61,447 nt of DNA from Bacteroidales bacterium (GTDB taxonomy: Bacteria > Bacteroidota > Bacteroidia > Bacteroidales > F082): contig JAEEQP010000022.1 in assembly GCA_016285355.1 (NCBI GenBank), positions 1-61,447 on the forward strand, read 5' to 3'. Below, piece after piece: positions 54,607 to 61,447 of the stretch. Each line of letters starts with the position of its first letter. The stretch's first letter is position 1. A program made the translations under genes and the position numbers. The notes beneath the pieces are model-generated. The model was not told the DNA's origin, ran no database searches, and was given only the letters and a program-made list of their open reading frames with translations.

Positions 54607-55818
54607 AGCGGGCAAAAACAAGCAACTGTCACCGTAGCTGAGGAAACGGAAACCGTGGTCCAAGGCGAAGCGGTAACAGTCTTTCCAACGCTCACCGATG
54701 AGAGCCGACACCAACAGCAACAAAGTGCTCTTCGGTTGGTGGAAGTTCGTAATCAGACCTGTGATAACGCGCATCTTGTAGCTCGGGGCAATCATCAGGG
54801 CGGTGCTGGCTTCGAGGCGGGTCAGTTGGTGTTGGTCCAAATAATCCAACACTTGTTGCAAGGCTTCAGTGGCCGACAGTGGCGCATGGTTTTTATACGG
54901 AAACCACTGCTCTACATGCAAGGGGCGCAAGTCTGTGCCTTGTTCCTTCAGCATCACGCCGAGCCAATAGAGGCTTTCCAAGGTGCGGGTACTGGTGGTG
55001 CCCACAGGAATGATGGGCTTCCCGATTTGTTTCATCAGGTTTTGTATCAGCGACTTGCGGACAATGATGGTCTCCGAGTGCATGGCATGTTCGCCAATGG
55101 TCTCGGTGGCCACAGGACGGAAAGTGCCAGCCCCGACATGCAGTGTCACCTCGTCGAAAGCGAAGCCTTTATCGTGCAAGGCCTCGATGAGGGGTTGGGT
55201 GAAATGCAGTCCCGCCGTGGGAGCCGCCACGGAGCCGTCGTAACGGGCAAAGACGGTCTGGTAACGGTCGCGGTCGTCGGGCTCGGCATCACGGTGAAGA
55301 TAAGGCGGCAAAGGAATCTCGCCCGCTGCTTCCAAGACTGAGGCAAAGGACAGGTTCTCTGGTGTCCACGAGAACTCAATTTCCGCATATTGGTCGTTCT
55401 GGGAGATCCTTTCCGCGCTCAAGACCACGGACTTCCCTCCTACCGACAGTTCCATGGAGAGTTTGCCTTCTTTCCAGCGTTTGGCGTTGCCTATCAGGCA
55501 CTTCCAACGCACTGGCGAAACTGCACTGAACGCCACTTGATAGTCCTTTTCGGGTTCCAAGCAAAATATCTCGATGCGCGAGCCGGTCACCTTGCGGAAC
55601 TGCAAGCGGGCTCGGATGACCTTGGTTTCGTTGAAAATGAGCAAGGCATCCTTAGGCAGAAAGTCACCGATATGCCTGAATTGGGATTCTTGTATCTCGT
55701 TGTTTTTCAGCACTAAAAGTTTTGAGGCATCGCGTTCGGCTAAGGGATATTTGGCAATGCATTCCTCGGGCAGGGGGTAGTCGTAGGCTTCTATGGAAAT
55801 GTCTTTTACCGTGTTCAT
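54586..55818 (-). CDS. queA: S-adenosylmethionine:tRNA ribosyltransferase-isomerase
   Basis: 410 residues from ATG 55818; the frame open upstream crosses the gtrA gene. Motifs: DYPLPEECIAKYPLAERDAS near 13, LLIFNETKVIRARL near 55, VAAPTAGLHFTQPL near 215, and TSTRTLESL. QueA transfers the ribosyl part of SAM to 7-aminomethyl-7-deazaguanine in tRNA, making epoxyqueuosine. The usual end FLSYGDSCLFL is followed here by PAAVHVIP, encoded by the repeat element. Other queuosine genes are not in the window. Confidence 0.94.
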   Translation of the reverse strand: MNTVKDISIEAYDYPLPEECIAKYPLAERDASKLLVLKNNEIQESQFRHIGDFLPKDALLIFNETKVIRARLQFRKVTGSRIEIFCLEPEKDYQVAFSAVSPVRWKCLIGNAKRWKEGKLSMELSVGGKSVVLSAERISQNDQYAEIEFSWTPENLSFASVLEAAGEIPLPPYLHRDAEPDDRDRYQTVFARYDGSVAAPTAGLHFTQPLIEALHDKGFAFDEVTLHVGAGTFRPVATETIGEHAMHSETIIVRKSLIQNLMKQIGKPIIPVGTTSTRTLESLYWLGVMLKEQGTDLRPLHVEQWFPYKNHAPLSATEALQQVLDYLDQHQLTRLEASTALMIAPSYKMRVITGLITNFHQPKSTLLLLVSALIGERWKDCYRFALDHGFRFLSYGDSCLFLPAAVHVIP

Positions 55819-55833
55819 CGTTGAAAATTTGCG

Positions 55834-55841
55834 CAAAGGTA
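55834..55841 (-). promoter_or_regulatory. Minus-7 box of queA
   Basis: The minus strand reads TACCTTTG, 16 bases from the ATG. It faces the gtrA promoter. Confidence 0.55.
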
Positions 55842-55853
55842 GGGATTTATTCC

Positions 55854-55861
55854 TATTTTTG
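55854..55861 (+). promoter_or_regulatory. Minus-7 box of gtrA
   Basis: TATTTTTG matches TAnnTTTG, about 16 bases before the ATG at 55877. Confidence 0.5.
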
Positions 55862-55876
55862 CAGTGCAATTTGAAA

Positions 55877-56290
55877 ATGATGACAAGCTGGCTGCTAAAG
55901 ATTGAACTGACCCGTGAGTTCCTACTGAAATTCCTGAAATTCGGTGCGGTGGGTTTCTCGGGCGTGTTCGTCAATTTTGGCGTCACCTACGTCTGCAAGG
56001 AATGGCTCAAGTGGAACAAATACCTGAGCAACATCTTGGGGTTCGTCTTTGCGGCCACCACCAACTACATCCTCAACCGCCTCTGGACCTTCCAAAGCAC
56101 CAATCCGCAAATCGGGACGGAATACGCCAGGTATTTTGTGATTTCCGTGGTGGGTTTGGGCATCGACACACTGACGGTGTATGTGCTCAACGGCAAACTG
56201 AAATGGAATTTCTACCTCAGCAAGGTCTTTGCCGTGGGCGCGGCCACACTTTGGAATTTCTTCGGGAATCTGTTGTTTACGTTTACGTAA
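55877..56290 (+). CDS. GtrA-family membrane protein
   Basis: 137 residues from ATG 55877 (a second ATG follows at once). Four membrane helices. FLKFGAVGFSGVFVNFGVTY near 19-38, the ATTNYILNRLWTF motif near 64-76 and ATLWNFFGNLLFTF at the end are the GtrA/DPMS pattern (PF04138). Members help flip lipid-linked sugars for polysaccharide or O-antigen modification. No glycosyltransferase is adjacent. The stop adjoins a 42-base perfect palindrome. Confidence 0.9.
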   Translation: MMTSWLLKIELTREFLLKFLKFGAVGFSGVFVNFGVTYVCKEWLKWNKYLSNILGFVFAATTNYILNRLWTFQSTNPQIGTEYARYFVISVVGLGIDTLTVYVLNGKLKWNFYLSKVFAVGAATLWNFFGNLLFTFT

Positions 56291-56330
56291 TTTCTGTAGA
56301 GACGCAAAATTTTGCGTCTCTACAGAAATT
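56289..56330. terminator. 42-base perfect palindrome between convergent gtrA and cdd
   Basis: Centre between 56309 and 56310. Each arm is 21 bases: AATTTCTGTAGAGACGCAAA and one A, then the exact complement. It includes the last two bases of the gtrA stop and provides the TAG stop of cdd (56320-56322). It can form a strong hairpin on either strand. T tracts are short, so it may be a repeat element used as a two-way terminator. Confidence 0.85.
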
Positions 56331-56805
56331 TATCCAAAAAGATAAACGGCATCAAGGACTCGACGCCGTCGAAGACCATGATGGGGCCGGTCTCGCCTTG
56401 GCAGAGGACACGTAAGGGGCGTTTCGAGACCTGCTCCACCTCCACCATCACCTGACGGCAAGCCCCGCAAGGGGCGACAGGCTCTCCGATGGGTTTCGTC
56501 TCCGACCAAGCCGTCAGGGCCAAGGCCTCGATGGGCACGCCCGGATATTGCGCCATCGCGGCAAACATAGCCACCCGCTCGGCACAGAGCCCGCTGGGAT
56601 AAGCGGCATTCTCGATGTTGCTGCCTTTCACGATGGCTCCGTTGGTCAAACGCACGGCTGCCCCCACGTGGAATTTCGAATAGGCCGCGTAGGCGTTTTG
56701 CGCAGCCTCATGGGCCTTACGCATCAGCTCGGCGTCGTCAGCATTCAGTTCGTCCATACTGTCGTATACGGTATAGGGACAAACAAACTGTTCCTTTTTG
56801 ATCAT
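56320..56805 (-). CDS. cdd: Cytidine deaminase
   Basis: 161 residues from ATG 56805, which has a strong GGAGGGCAGG ribosome site. The long open frame beyond it is non-coding. Zinc motifs: FHVGAAVRLTNG, SGLCAERVAMFAAM (CAE) and APCGACRQVMVEV (PCxxC). It converts cytidine and deoxycytidine into uridines for pyrimidine salvage. The final residues DKFL and stop are set by the palindrome. Length is a little above the usual 130-140 because of an N-terminal extension of about 25 residues. Confidence 0.94.
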   Translation of the reverse strand: MIKKEQFVCPYTVYDSMDELNADDAELMRKAHEAAQNAYAAYSKFHVGAAVRLTNGAIVKGSNIENAAYPSGLCAERVAMFAAMAQYPGVPIEALALTAWSETKPIGEPVAPCGACRQVMVEVEQVSKRPLRVLCQGETGPIMVFDGVESLMPFIFLDKFL

Positions 56806-56836
56806 GGTCCTGCCCTCCCTGTATAGTTTAACGAGG

Positions 56837-56844
56837 CAAAGATA
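56837..56844 (-). promoter_or_regulatory. Minus-7 box of cdd
   Basis: The minus strand reads TATCTTTG, about 32 bases upstream of the cdd ATG. Confidence 0.55.
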
Positions 56845-56873
56845 GTGAAAAAGTAGGAATTGCAAGCATAAAA

Positions 56874-56901
56874 AAGAAGCGCCACGAATGTGACGCTTCT
56901 T
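56874..56901 (-). terminator. Rho-independent terminator of the small Gly-rich protein gene
   Basis: AAGAAGCG and CGCTTCTT with an inner CAC/GTG pair form a stem. On the minus strand TTTTTTATGC follows. It lies 23 bases after the stop at 56924. Confidence 0.85.
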
Positions 56902-56923
56902 GGGAATTAAGACTATGCGATGA

Positions 56924-57187
56924 TTACTCCTCGCGTTTCTTGGCAACAGCGTAAGCTGCACCAAGGCCAATGAGAACGGCAATGCCGCTGCCCACAGGGG
57001 CGGGCTGGTTGCCGCCTTGGCCGTGACCTCCACCAGGGAGACCCGGAACACCGTCACGGTGATACAACATTGTCGTCGGGGTGCTTTCCTCGACATTTTG
57101 GCCTTGGCCGAACAAACCGCCGCCTTCAGCAAACGATGCCATGCTAAGTCCGAGGACGATAGCTACTGTCAATACTAATTTCTTCAT
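56924..57187 (-). CDS. Small secreted Gly-rich protein with C-terminal membrane anchor
   Basis: 87 residues. Signal peptide (MKKLVLTVAIVLGLSMASFA), a Gly/Pro/Gln-rich middle (GVPGLPGGGHGQGGNQPAP), a membrane helix (GSGIAVLIGLGAAYAVA) and a basic end KKREE. This layout of helix plus basic tail recalls PEP-CTERM-like or other sorting anchors but I cannot assign a system. Such short proteins are common in Bacteroidales near T9SS cargo genes. It starts 34 bases after the T9SS protein upstream. Confidence 0.75.
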   Translation of the reverse strand: MKKLVLTVAIVLGLSMASFAEGGGLFGQGQNVEESTPTTMLYHRDGVPGLPGGGHGQGGNQPAPVGSGIAVLIGLGAAYAVAKKREE

Positions 57188-57221
57188 TGTATTCTAGTTT
57201 TTTATTGTTTGACAAATAAGA

Positions 57222-59069
57222 TTACTTAACAACCACTTTCTGGACTTTCATGTTGTCGCCATTGATGAGGCGGAGCATGTAAACACCAGGAGCAGCGTTC
57301 ACGTTGATGCTGGCGCTGCCATTGATGGTCTCGCTCTTCAGGATGCGGCCCATCACATCGACGACTTGCAGCATGGCCTCGCCGTCATTGTTGATGATGA
57401 AGTTGCCGTTGCTGAAGAAGGCGAAGCTGTCTTCATTGCTGTTGTTGCCAGTGGCGAACACGAGCTTGAAGCGGCTGGCATAGTCGGTAGTCTGAGCATT
57501 GAAGGTGTAGACAGGGGTCTGGAGCAGGTTAACGTCGGCGCCAGTCATGTTGTCGATGAGGTGCAGATAGTTGAAGCTGACTTCCTGACTGGTGAAGTTC
57601 AGGGTGTAAGTACCATTGTTCTCGGCCTTGAAGCTGACAGGCATTTCGCCCATCTCGGGGGCACGGAGCACAGCATAGTCCTGACCATCTTGAGCCATGT
57701 AGACCTTGGTGTGGTTCGGATTGAGCTGGAACTTGCGCATACCACTGCCATTGTCGAAACGCAGCGTAGCCCTATCAATAACGCTACCACGCTCACGCGT
57801 CACCGTCATGGAAAGAGCTTGCGGCTTTTTATTGCCAACACCACCATACTTAACGAAGTAGGTAGCACCTATAACCTCATTAGCATCAATGAAGACAGCA
57901 CCCATGGGAGCAATACCCTCGGCAACATCACCAGTATAAATTTCATCTCCAGCTTCATTCAACGCATAGTAATAAGTAGACCCCCATTCGTCAGCAATGT
58001 CAGCCTTACAGGTGAAGGGGTTACCGACGAGGTTCCAGCCTTGGAATCTGGCACCTTCAACATTGGCCAGTTCCACGTCCACTTCTTCGTCTGTGGAAAT
58101 AGTATTGCCCGTAAACTGGGCTTGAATAGTATCCTCGCTGGCATAGAGATAACCCTTCTTGATGTAAAGCTCGGTGAAGCCAGGATCGGCACCTGCGCCT
58201 TGGTTGTAGTTGATCCATTCGTTGCCCATCTCGTCGCCAACTTGGTCGAAATAGAAGAGGTCATAGATGAACTCATTCGAAACCAATCCAGTGGATGCGA
58301 TGGAAACACTTTCATTGATAGGCGAAGCAATCAGGTGGAAGCCGCCAACACCGTCTCTGTTTGCAGCGGGATAAGCATCGTTTTGCATTTGGATAGTCAT
58401 ATCAATATTATTGGTATGATAGAACTCGGCACCAGGCTCCATGGTCAGCGTGAAGCCGTTCAGGTCGACGTTACCAGCATGGACGGTAGTGCCTGCACCA
58501 ATGATGACATTGGTTTCCAAGGTCACATCCTCATTTTGGGCCGGCACTTCTCCATTCCAAGTTTCCGGGTCAGCCCAATAGTGGGGAGTGGGGCTAATGA
58601 AGTTCAGCATGAGCGGGTGATCAGGATCATCGAAACCTTCCCAGTGCTCTTCACCGGTCAGGATGGTAATCGGGTCGCCGTCCCAGATGACGGGTTCGCA
58701 CACTTCGTACTCAACACCGGTGGCGTGGTTGTACATCTTGAAAGTGACTACTTCACCAGGGGTAGTGTAATAGATGGGTTCTGCGTTGAGGGTGGGGAAA
58801 AGTTCACCCCATTCAATCACATACTCATCAGTCAGGAACATGGCGGTCATACGAAGTTCATCGCCTACAAAGGCAGCGACTTCCATTTGATCCCAGTTGG
58901 GGTAGTCAACGTCAACAGGTTCACCGTTGACCATAAGTGAGGCATACAAGGCACCCTGCATCTCGTAAGCATGGTAGTCGAAGCCAGGCCAGTGGGTTTC
59001 AGGGTGTTGTGCGAAGATTGATCCGCTAAATACGAGCGATACAATCAATGTAACTAATAACTTTTTCAT
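57222..59069 (-). CDS. T9SS cargo protein with type A sorting domain
   Basis: 615 residues. Signal peptide ends at IFAQ. The N-terminal part (about 25-160) is a beta domain with VAAFVGDELRMTAMF, seen in rumen Bacteroidales surface proteins. A parallel-beta segment follows (NVIIGAGTTVHAGNVDLNGF). From about 235 there is a beta-sandwich (GGFHLIASPINE, FQGWNLVGNPFTCK). The C-terminus NFIINNDGEAMLQVVDVMGR, then PGVYMLRLINGDNMKVQKVV, is a type A sorting domain. The protein should reach the surface by type IX secretion. Function is unknown. Confidence 0.82.
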   Translation of the reverse strand: MKKLLVTLIVSLVFSGSIFAQHPETHWPGFDYHAYEMQGALYASLMVNGEPVDVDYPNWDQMEVAAFVGDELRMTAMFLTDEYVIEWGELFPTLNAEPIYYTTPGEVVTFKMYNHATGVEYEVCEPVIWDGDPITILTGEEHWEGFDDPDHPLMLNFISPTPHYWADPETWNGEVPAQNEDVTLETNVIIGAGTTVHAGNVDLNGFTLTMEPGAEFYHTNNIDMTIQMQNDAYPAANRDGVGGFHLIASPINESVSIASTGLVSNEFIYDLFYFDQVGDEMGNEWINYNQGAGADPGFTELYIKKGYLYASEDTIQAQFTGNTISTDEEVDVELANVEGARFQGWNLVGNPFTCKADIADEWGSTYYYALNEAGDEIYTGDVAEGIAPMGAVFIDANEVIGATYFVKYGGVGNKKPQALSMTVTRERGSVIDRATLRFDNGSGMRKFQLNPNHTKVYMAQDGQDYAVLRAPEMGEMPVSFKAENNGTYTLNFTSQEVSFNYLHLIDNMTGADVNLLQTPVYTFNAQTTDYASRFKLVFATGNNSNEDSFAFFSNGNFIINNDGEAMLQVVDVMGRILKSETINGSASINVNAAPGVYMLRLINGDNMKVQKVVVK

Positions 59070-59111
59070 TGTGTTTGTGTTTTATTGTTAGTACTTTTTG
59101 TTGATAAATAA

Positions 59112-61447
59112 TTACTTACTTAAGGTTGGGAATGCAAATGTTCTGGCATCAGGATCCGCTGAGTCATAGATGTAGCCTTGACCAGGTACAAGCGTAGTCA
59201 ACTGACCAGACCATCTACCACGGTTGTATTTGGTGCTTTGTGTCTGCGACTTGAATTGGTCGTTATTCACCGCGAAACCAGCAAAGAAGTCAGTAACCGT
59301 CATACTCTGATTGTATGGGAATGCAATCCAATTCTTTCCATTACTGATAGTAATCGTGAGCTCTGAAGGATCGACAGGCATGCCTTCCAAGGCGATTTCG
59401 CAGGCTGAGCTGACCGTAATCAAGTACATCTGCACCATATCCAAAGCTGCCAACTGACCAGTCCATCTACCACGGTTGTACTTGACGTTTTGGTTCTGTG
59501 ACTTGATTGTAATTGTCGCGGAAGTACCTAAAGCATCCACAAGGGCAGCCTTCAGGTCATCAAGGGTAACATCAACATAGAAGGACACCCAGTTCGTACC
59601 GTTTGCCAGTGCAAGGGTCTGCGTGACAGTCGTCTGCTCAAGCGTGGTGAAGTTCACCATGTTGCTCCAGTCGTCGCAGCCATGACCCTTCACTTGGGCA
59701 GAATAGTCTGTTTCAGGAGTGAGACCAGTGATGGTGTAAGGAGAGGTGACATCTTCGATGGTGGAAACCAAAGTCATATTACCCATGAAGATATTGTCGA
59801 TTGCGAAGTAGTCGCCAGTAGGATTCACAGAACTGTCCTTGCTGTAGGACCAAGTGAAGGTGTGCTCGCCAGCGGTGACATCGAAGCTGTAGTGGTTCCA
59901 ACCACTGACATGGGCACCGTATGTAAACTGTGCTTCGTTATCGATTGAGAAGATGCACTTATCCCAAGCAGTGCTTGTGCCTTCGCCCATACATTCGGCA
60001 TCAAACTCGACGGTGCCATCAGCAGTAAAGGTTACAGTGATGGAAATACTAGAGGTTGAGCTTGACACACCGGCATTGCTGCTTTGGATGTAGTAGCCGC
60101 CTTCGGTCTCAATGATAGTCCAAGGATAAGCCGTATCGTTGACCATTTCGGTAGGAATGAGTTGGTTTTCAAAGTCTGCAGAGAAGATAGTATTAAGCTG
60201 ATAATATCTCACATCGTAGCTATCCTTATAGCCATTCCAGCTGAGATCGGCAGTTGTGGCCGTGATGTTGGCAACCTCCAGATCCCAAGGAGCAACGCAG
60301 TCCGAAAGGGTAGTGAAAGTGCCTATCAGCCAAGTGCTGACGCCGTCGTCGCCACCGCAGTTGGAACGCACCTGCACATCATAGAGGGTTTCAGGAGTGA
60401 GTCCCGTAATGGTGTATGGATTGGCAACTCCATTCGCTTCAATCCAGTCAGGAATGACAGCACCAGAACCAGGTTCCACGATAACGATGTCGTCCACATC
60501 GAGGAGGAACTTGTCAGAGCAGTCGAAGTGACGGATGGCCACATAACCTTGGCCGCTGTAAGCACTCAAGTCAACGGTATATTCATACCAAGTACCCTGG
60601 TCGCGGTTGCCTCCACGCATCTGAGACTTAGCCCTATCGGCCACGTTCTCAACGCTTCTGCCCTTGGCAGTCATTGTCCATTCTTGGATGGTGGTAAAGT
60701 CGGCAGCATCGGTGTTGCCCGTGGTTGACACGGCCACGCCGAAGTGTTCAGCGGGATAAGATGCATCCTGAGCGCAAGCCCAGAAGGTGATGCTGCCACC
60801 GAGGGTGATTTGTGGCGAAACTAAATAGTTGTCTGGATATAAAGCACCACTTACATTAGTATATGAACCTGAAACCACCAAATCGGCAGATGCATTATGG
60901 CCAGTGCCGGCGAGACTGCCACCTTCTGTGAGGTAAATGCCGCCACATGCTGAGCCAAGCACCCAGTCGTATCCGTCACTGTCAGCATCGATAGTTGTCC
61001 AATTGCCAAAGGTGCTACCCTCGAAGTCGTTGCTAGCGGGGCTGCCAGCACCAGAAACGTGTTCACGATACCACACATCGAAGGTTTCGTTATACGACGT
61101 CCAGCCAATAGTGGCCGAGGTGGTTGTGATGTCAGAAATGGTCAAGTTGGTGGGAGCAGGGCAGGCCACTGCGGTGGTGAAGCTTGTTCCGAGGCTCCAT
61201 TCGCTGAAGTCGGTGTTGCTGCACTTCGAGCGTACTCTCACGGTGTAACGAGTTTCAGGTTCAAGGCCTACCAAAGTGTAAGGATTCTCAGTAGCATTCC
61301 ATGTGGTGGTATACGAACCTACAACTTCCACTTCCCAAGCGGTGGCATCGCCATTTTCAGTCCAAGCGAGGACGGCCTGACGTGCTTCAATGTCGCTGAC
61401 AACCAAATCGGTCGGGAACAAGCAGGAAGGCAGCGTAGTGAAGGTGG
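59112..61447 (-). CDS. Large multi-domain adhesin-like protein, 5' end missing
   Basis: At least 777 residues; the reading frame is open at the right window edge. Fibronectin type III-like modules are recognisable by paired signatures such as LVVSDIEARQAVLAW / LEPETRYTVRVRSKC, NLTISDITTTSATIGW and LEVANITATTADLSW / LTPETLYDVQVRSNC. Between them lie two choice-of-anchor J (cleaved adhesin) domains (SPASNDFEGSTFGNWTTID; FSADFENQLIPTEMVND). The end has two copies of a GW-type domain (GTNWVSFYVD, KSQNQNVKYNRGRWTGQL; GKNWIAFPYN, KSQTQSTKYNRGRWSGQL). No T9SS sorting domain follows. Likely surface adhesion or matrix binding. Confidence 0.82.
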   Translation of the reverse strand, partial: TFTTLPSCLFPTDLVVSDIEARQAVLAWTENGDATAWEVEVVGSYTTTWNATENPYTLVGLEPETRYTVRVRSKCSNTDFSEWSLGTSFTTAVACPAPTNLTISDITTTSATIGWTSYNETFDVWYREHVSGAGSPASNDFEGSTFGNWTTIDADSDGYDWVLGSACGGIYLTEGGSLAGTGHNASADLVVSGSYTNVSGALYPDNYLVSPQITLGGSITFWACAQDASYPAEHFGVAVSTTGNTDAADFTTIQEWTMTAKGRSVENVADRAKSQMRGGNRDQGTWYEYTVDLSAYSGQGYVAIRHFDCSDKFLLDVDDIVIVEPGSGAVIPDWIEANGVANPYTITGLTPETLYDVQVRSNCGGDDGVSTWLIGTFTTLSDCVAPWDLEVANITATTADLSWNGYKDSYDVRYYQLNTIFSADFENQLIPTEMVNDTAYPWTIIETEGGYYIQSSNAGVSSSTSSISITVTFTADGTVEFDAECMGEGTSTAWDKCIFSIDNEAQFTYGAHVSGWNHYSFDVTAGEHTFTWSYSKDSSVNPTGDYFAIDNIFMGNMTLVSTIEDVTSPYTITGLTPETDYSAQVKGHGCDDWSNMVNFTTLEQTTVTQTLALANGTNWVSFYVDVTLDDLKAALVDALGTSATITIKSQNQNVKYNRGRWTGQLAALDMVQMYLITVSSACEIALEGMPVDPSELTITISNGKNWIAFPYNQSMTVTDFFAGFAVNNDQFKSQTQSTKYNRGRWSGQLTTLVPGQGYIYDSADPDARTFAFPTLSK

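Noticed and set aside
56806..57132. N-terminal extension of cytidine deaminase
   Set aside because: It overlaps a terminator and the Gly-rich protein gene in another frame. The ATG at 56805 has a strong ribosome site.
57366..58940. 524-residue plus-strand ORF opposite the T9SS protein
   Set aside because: It is an antisense shadow of a repeated beta-rich coding region; the minus-strand protein has a signal peptide and sorting domain.

Overview
The window is a dense chromosomal segment from a member of the order Bacteroidales. It is probably a gut or rumen lineage, but the genus cannot be fixed from sequence alone. Supporting signs are the many TAnnTTTG minus-7 promoter boxes, type IX secretion cargo proteins with C-terminal sorting domains, a serine palmitoyltransferase, a fused MurF-Alr protein, an F-ATPase operon ordered beta-epsilon first, and a V-type ATPase operon with DUF2764. 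No tRNA, rRNA, CRISPR array or prophage was seen.

Layout. 1-3600: start of a TraB/GumN protein, an ECF sigma factor with a membrane partner, and a CPBP protease-like protein. 3600-6800: prfB with its programmed frameshift, a PepSY-like secreted protein and a CstA-type transporter. 6800-17600: a minus-strand run with comEC, an outer-membrane barrel, a lipoprotein and a T9SS protein, then lpxB, surE, maf and an AAA ATPase. 17600-20900: a lipoprotein, a MntA-HepT toxin-antitoxin pair and the threonine degradation genes tdh and kbl. 21000-30000: the V-ATPase operon (E, DUF2764, A, B, a small ORF, D, I, K), interrupted by a SatD-like/DUF3307 gene pair with its own triple-repeat promoter region. 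30000-31000: a mosaic of broken gene ends. 31000-35300: a FISUMP-like secreted protein and a three-gene sphingolipid-type cluster. 35400-42930: the complete F-ATPase operon. 43000-48900: murF-alr, pssA, a PIN toxin-antitoxin pair, lptB and kdsD. 49000-56800: recQ, a DUF4296 lipoprotein, a RAYT transposase with REP repeats, a lipoprotein, a prenyl synthase, queA, gtrA and cdd. 56900-61447: three secreted proteins, the last cut by the window edge.

Genes working together. Two rotary ATPases sit about 5.5 kb apart. The V-type c subunit carries residues expected for sodium binding and the F-type c subunit does not, so one may handle Na+ and the other H+. Envelope functions recur (lpxB, lptB, kdsD, murF-alr, pssA, sphingolipid genes, prenyl synthase).

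The most unusual features are four. (1) The gene pair inside the V-ATPase operon has a regulator whose N-terminal half looks like a class III nucleotidyl cyclase and whose partner is a polytopic membrane protein. (2) A patchwork of gene fragments lies just upstream of that operon. (3) A small ORF between V-ATPase genes B and D needs a +1 frameshift to reach its coupled stop. (4) Several palindromic repeat families repeatedly sit on, and often supply, the stop codons of neighbouring genes.
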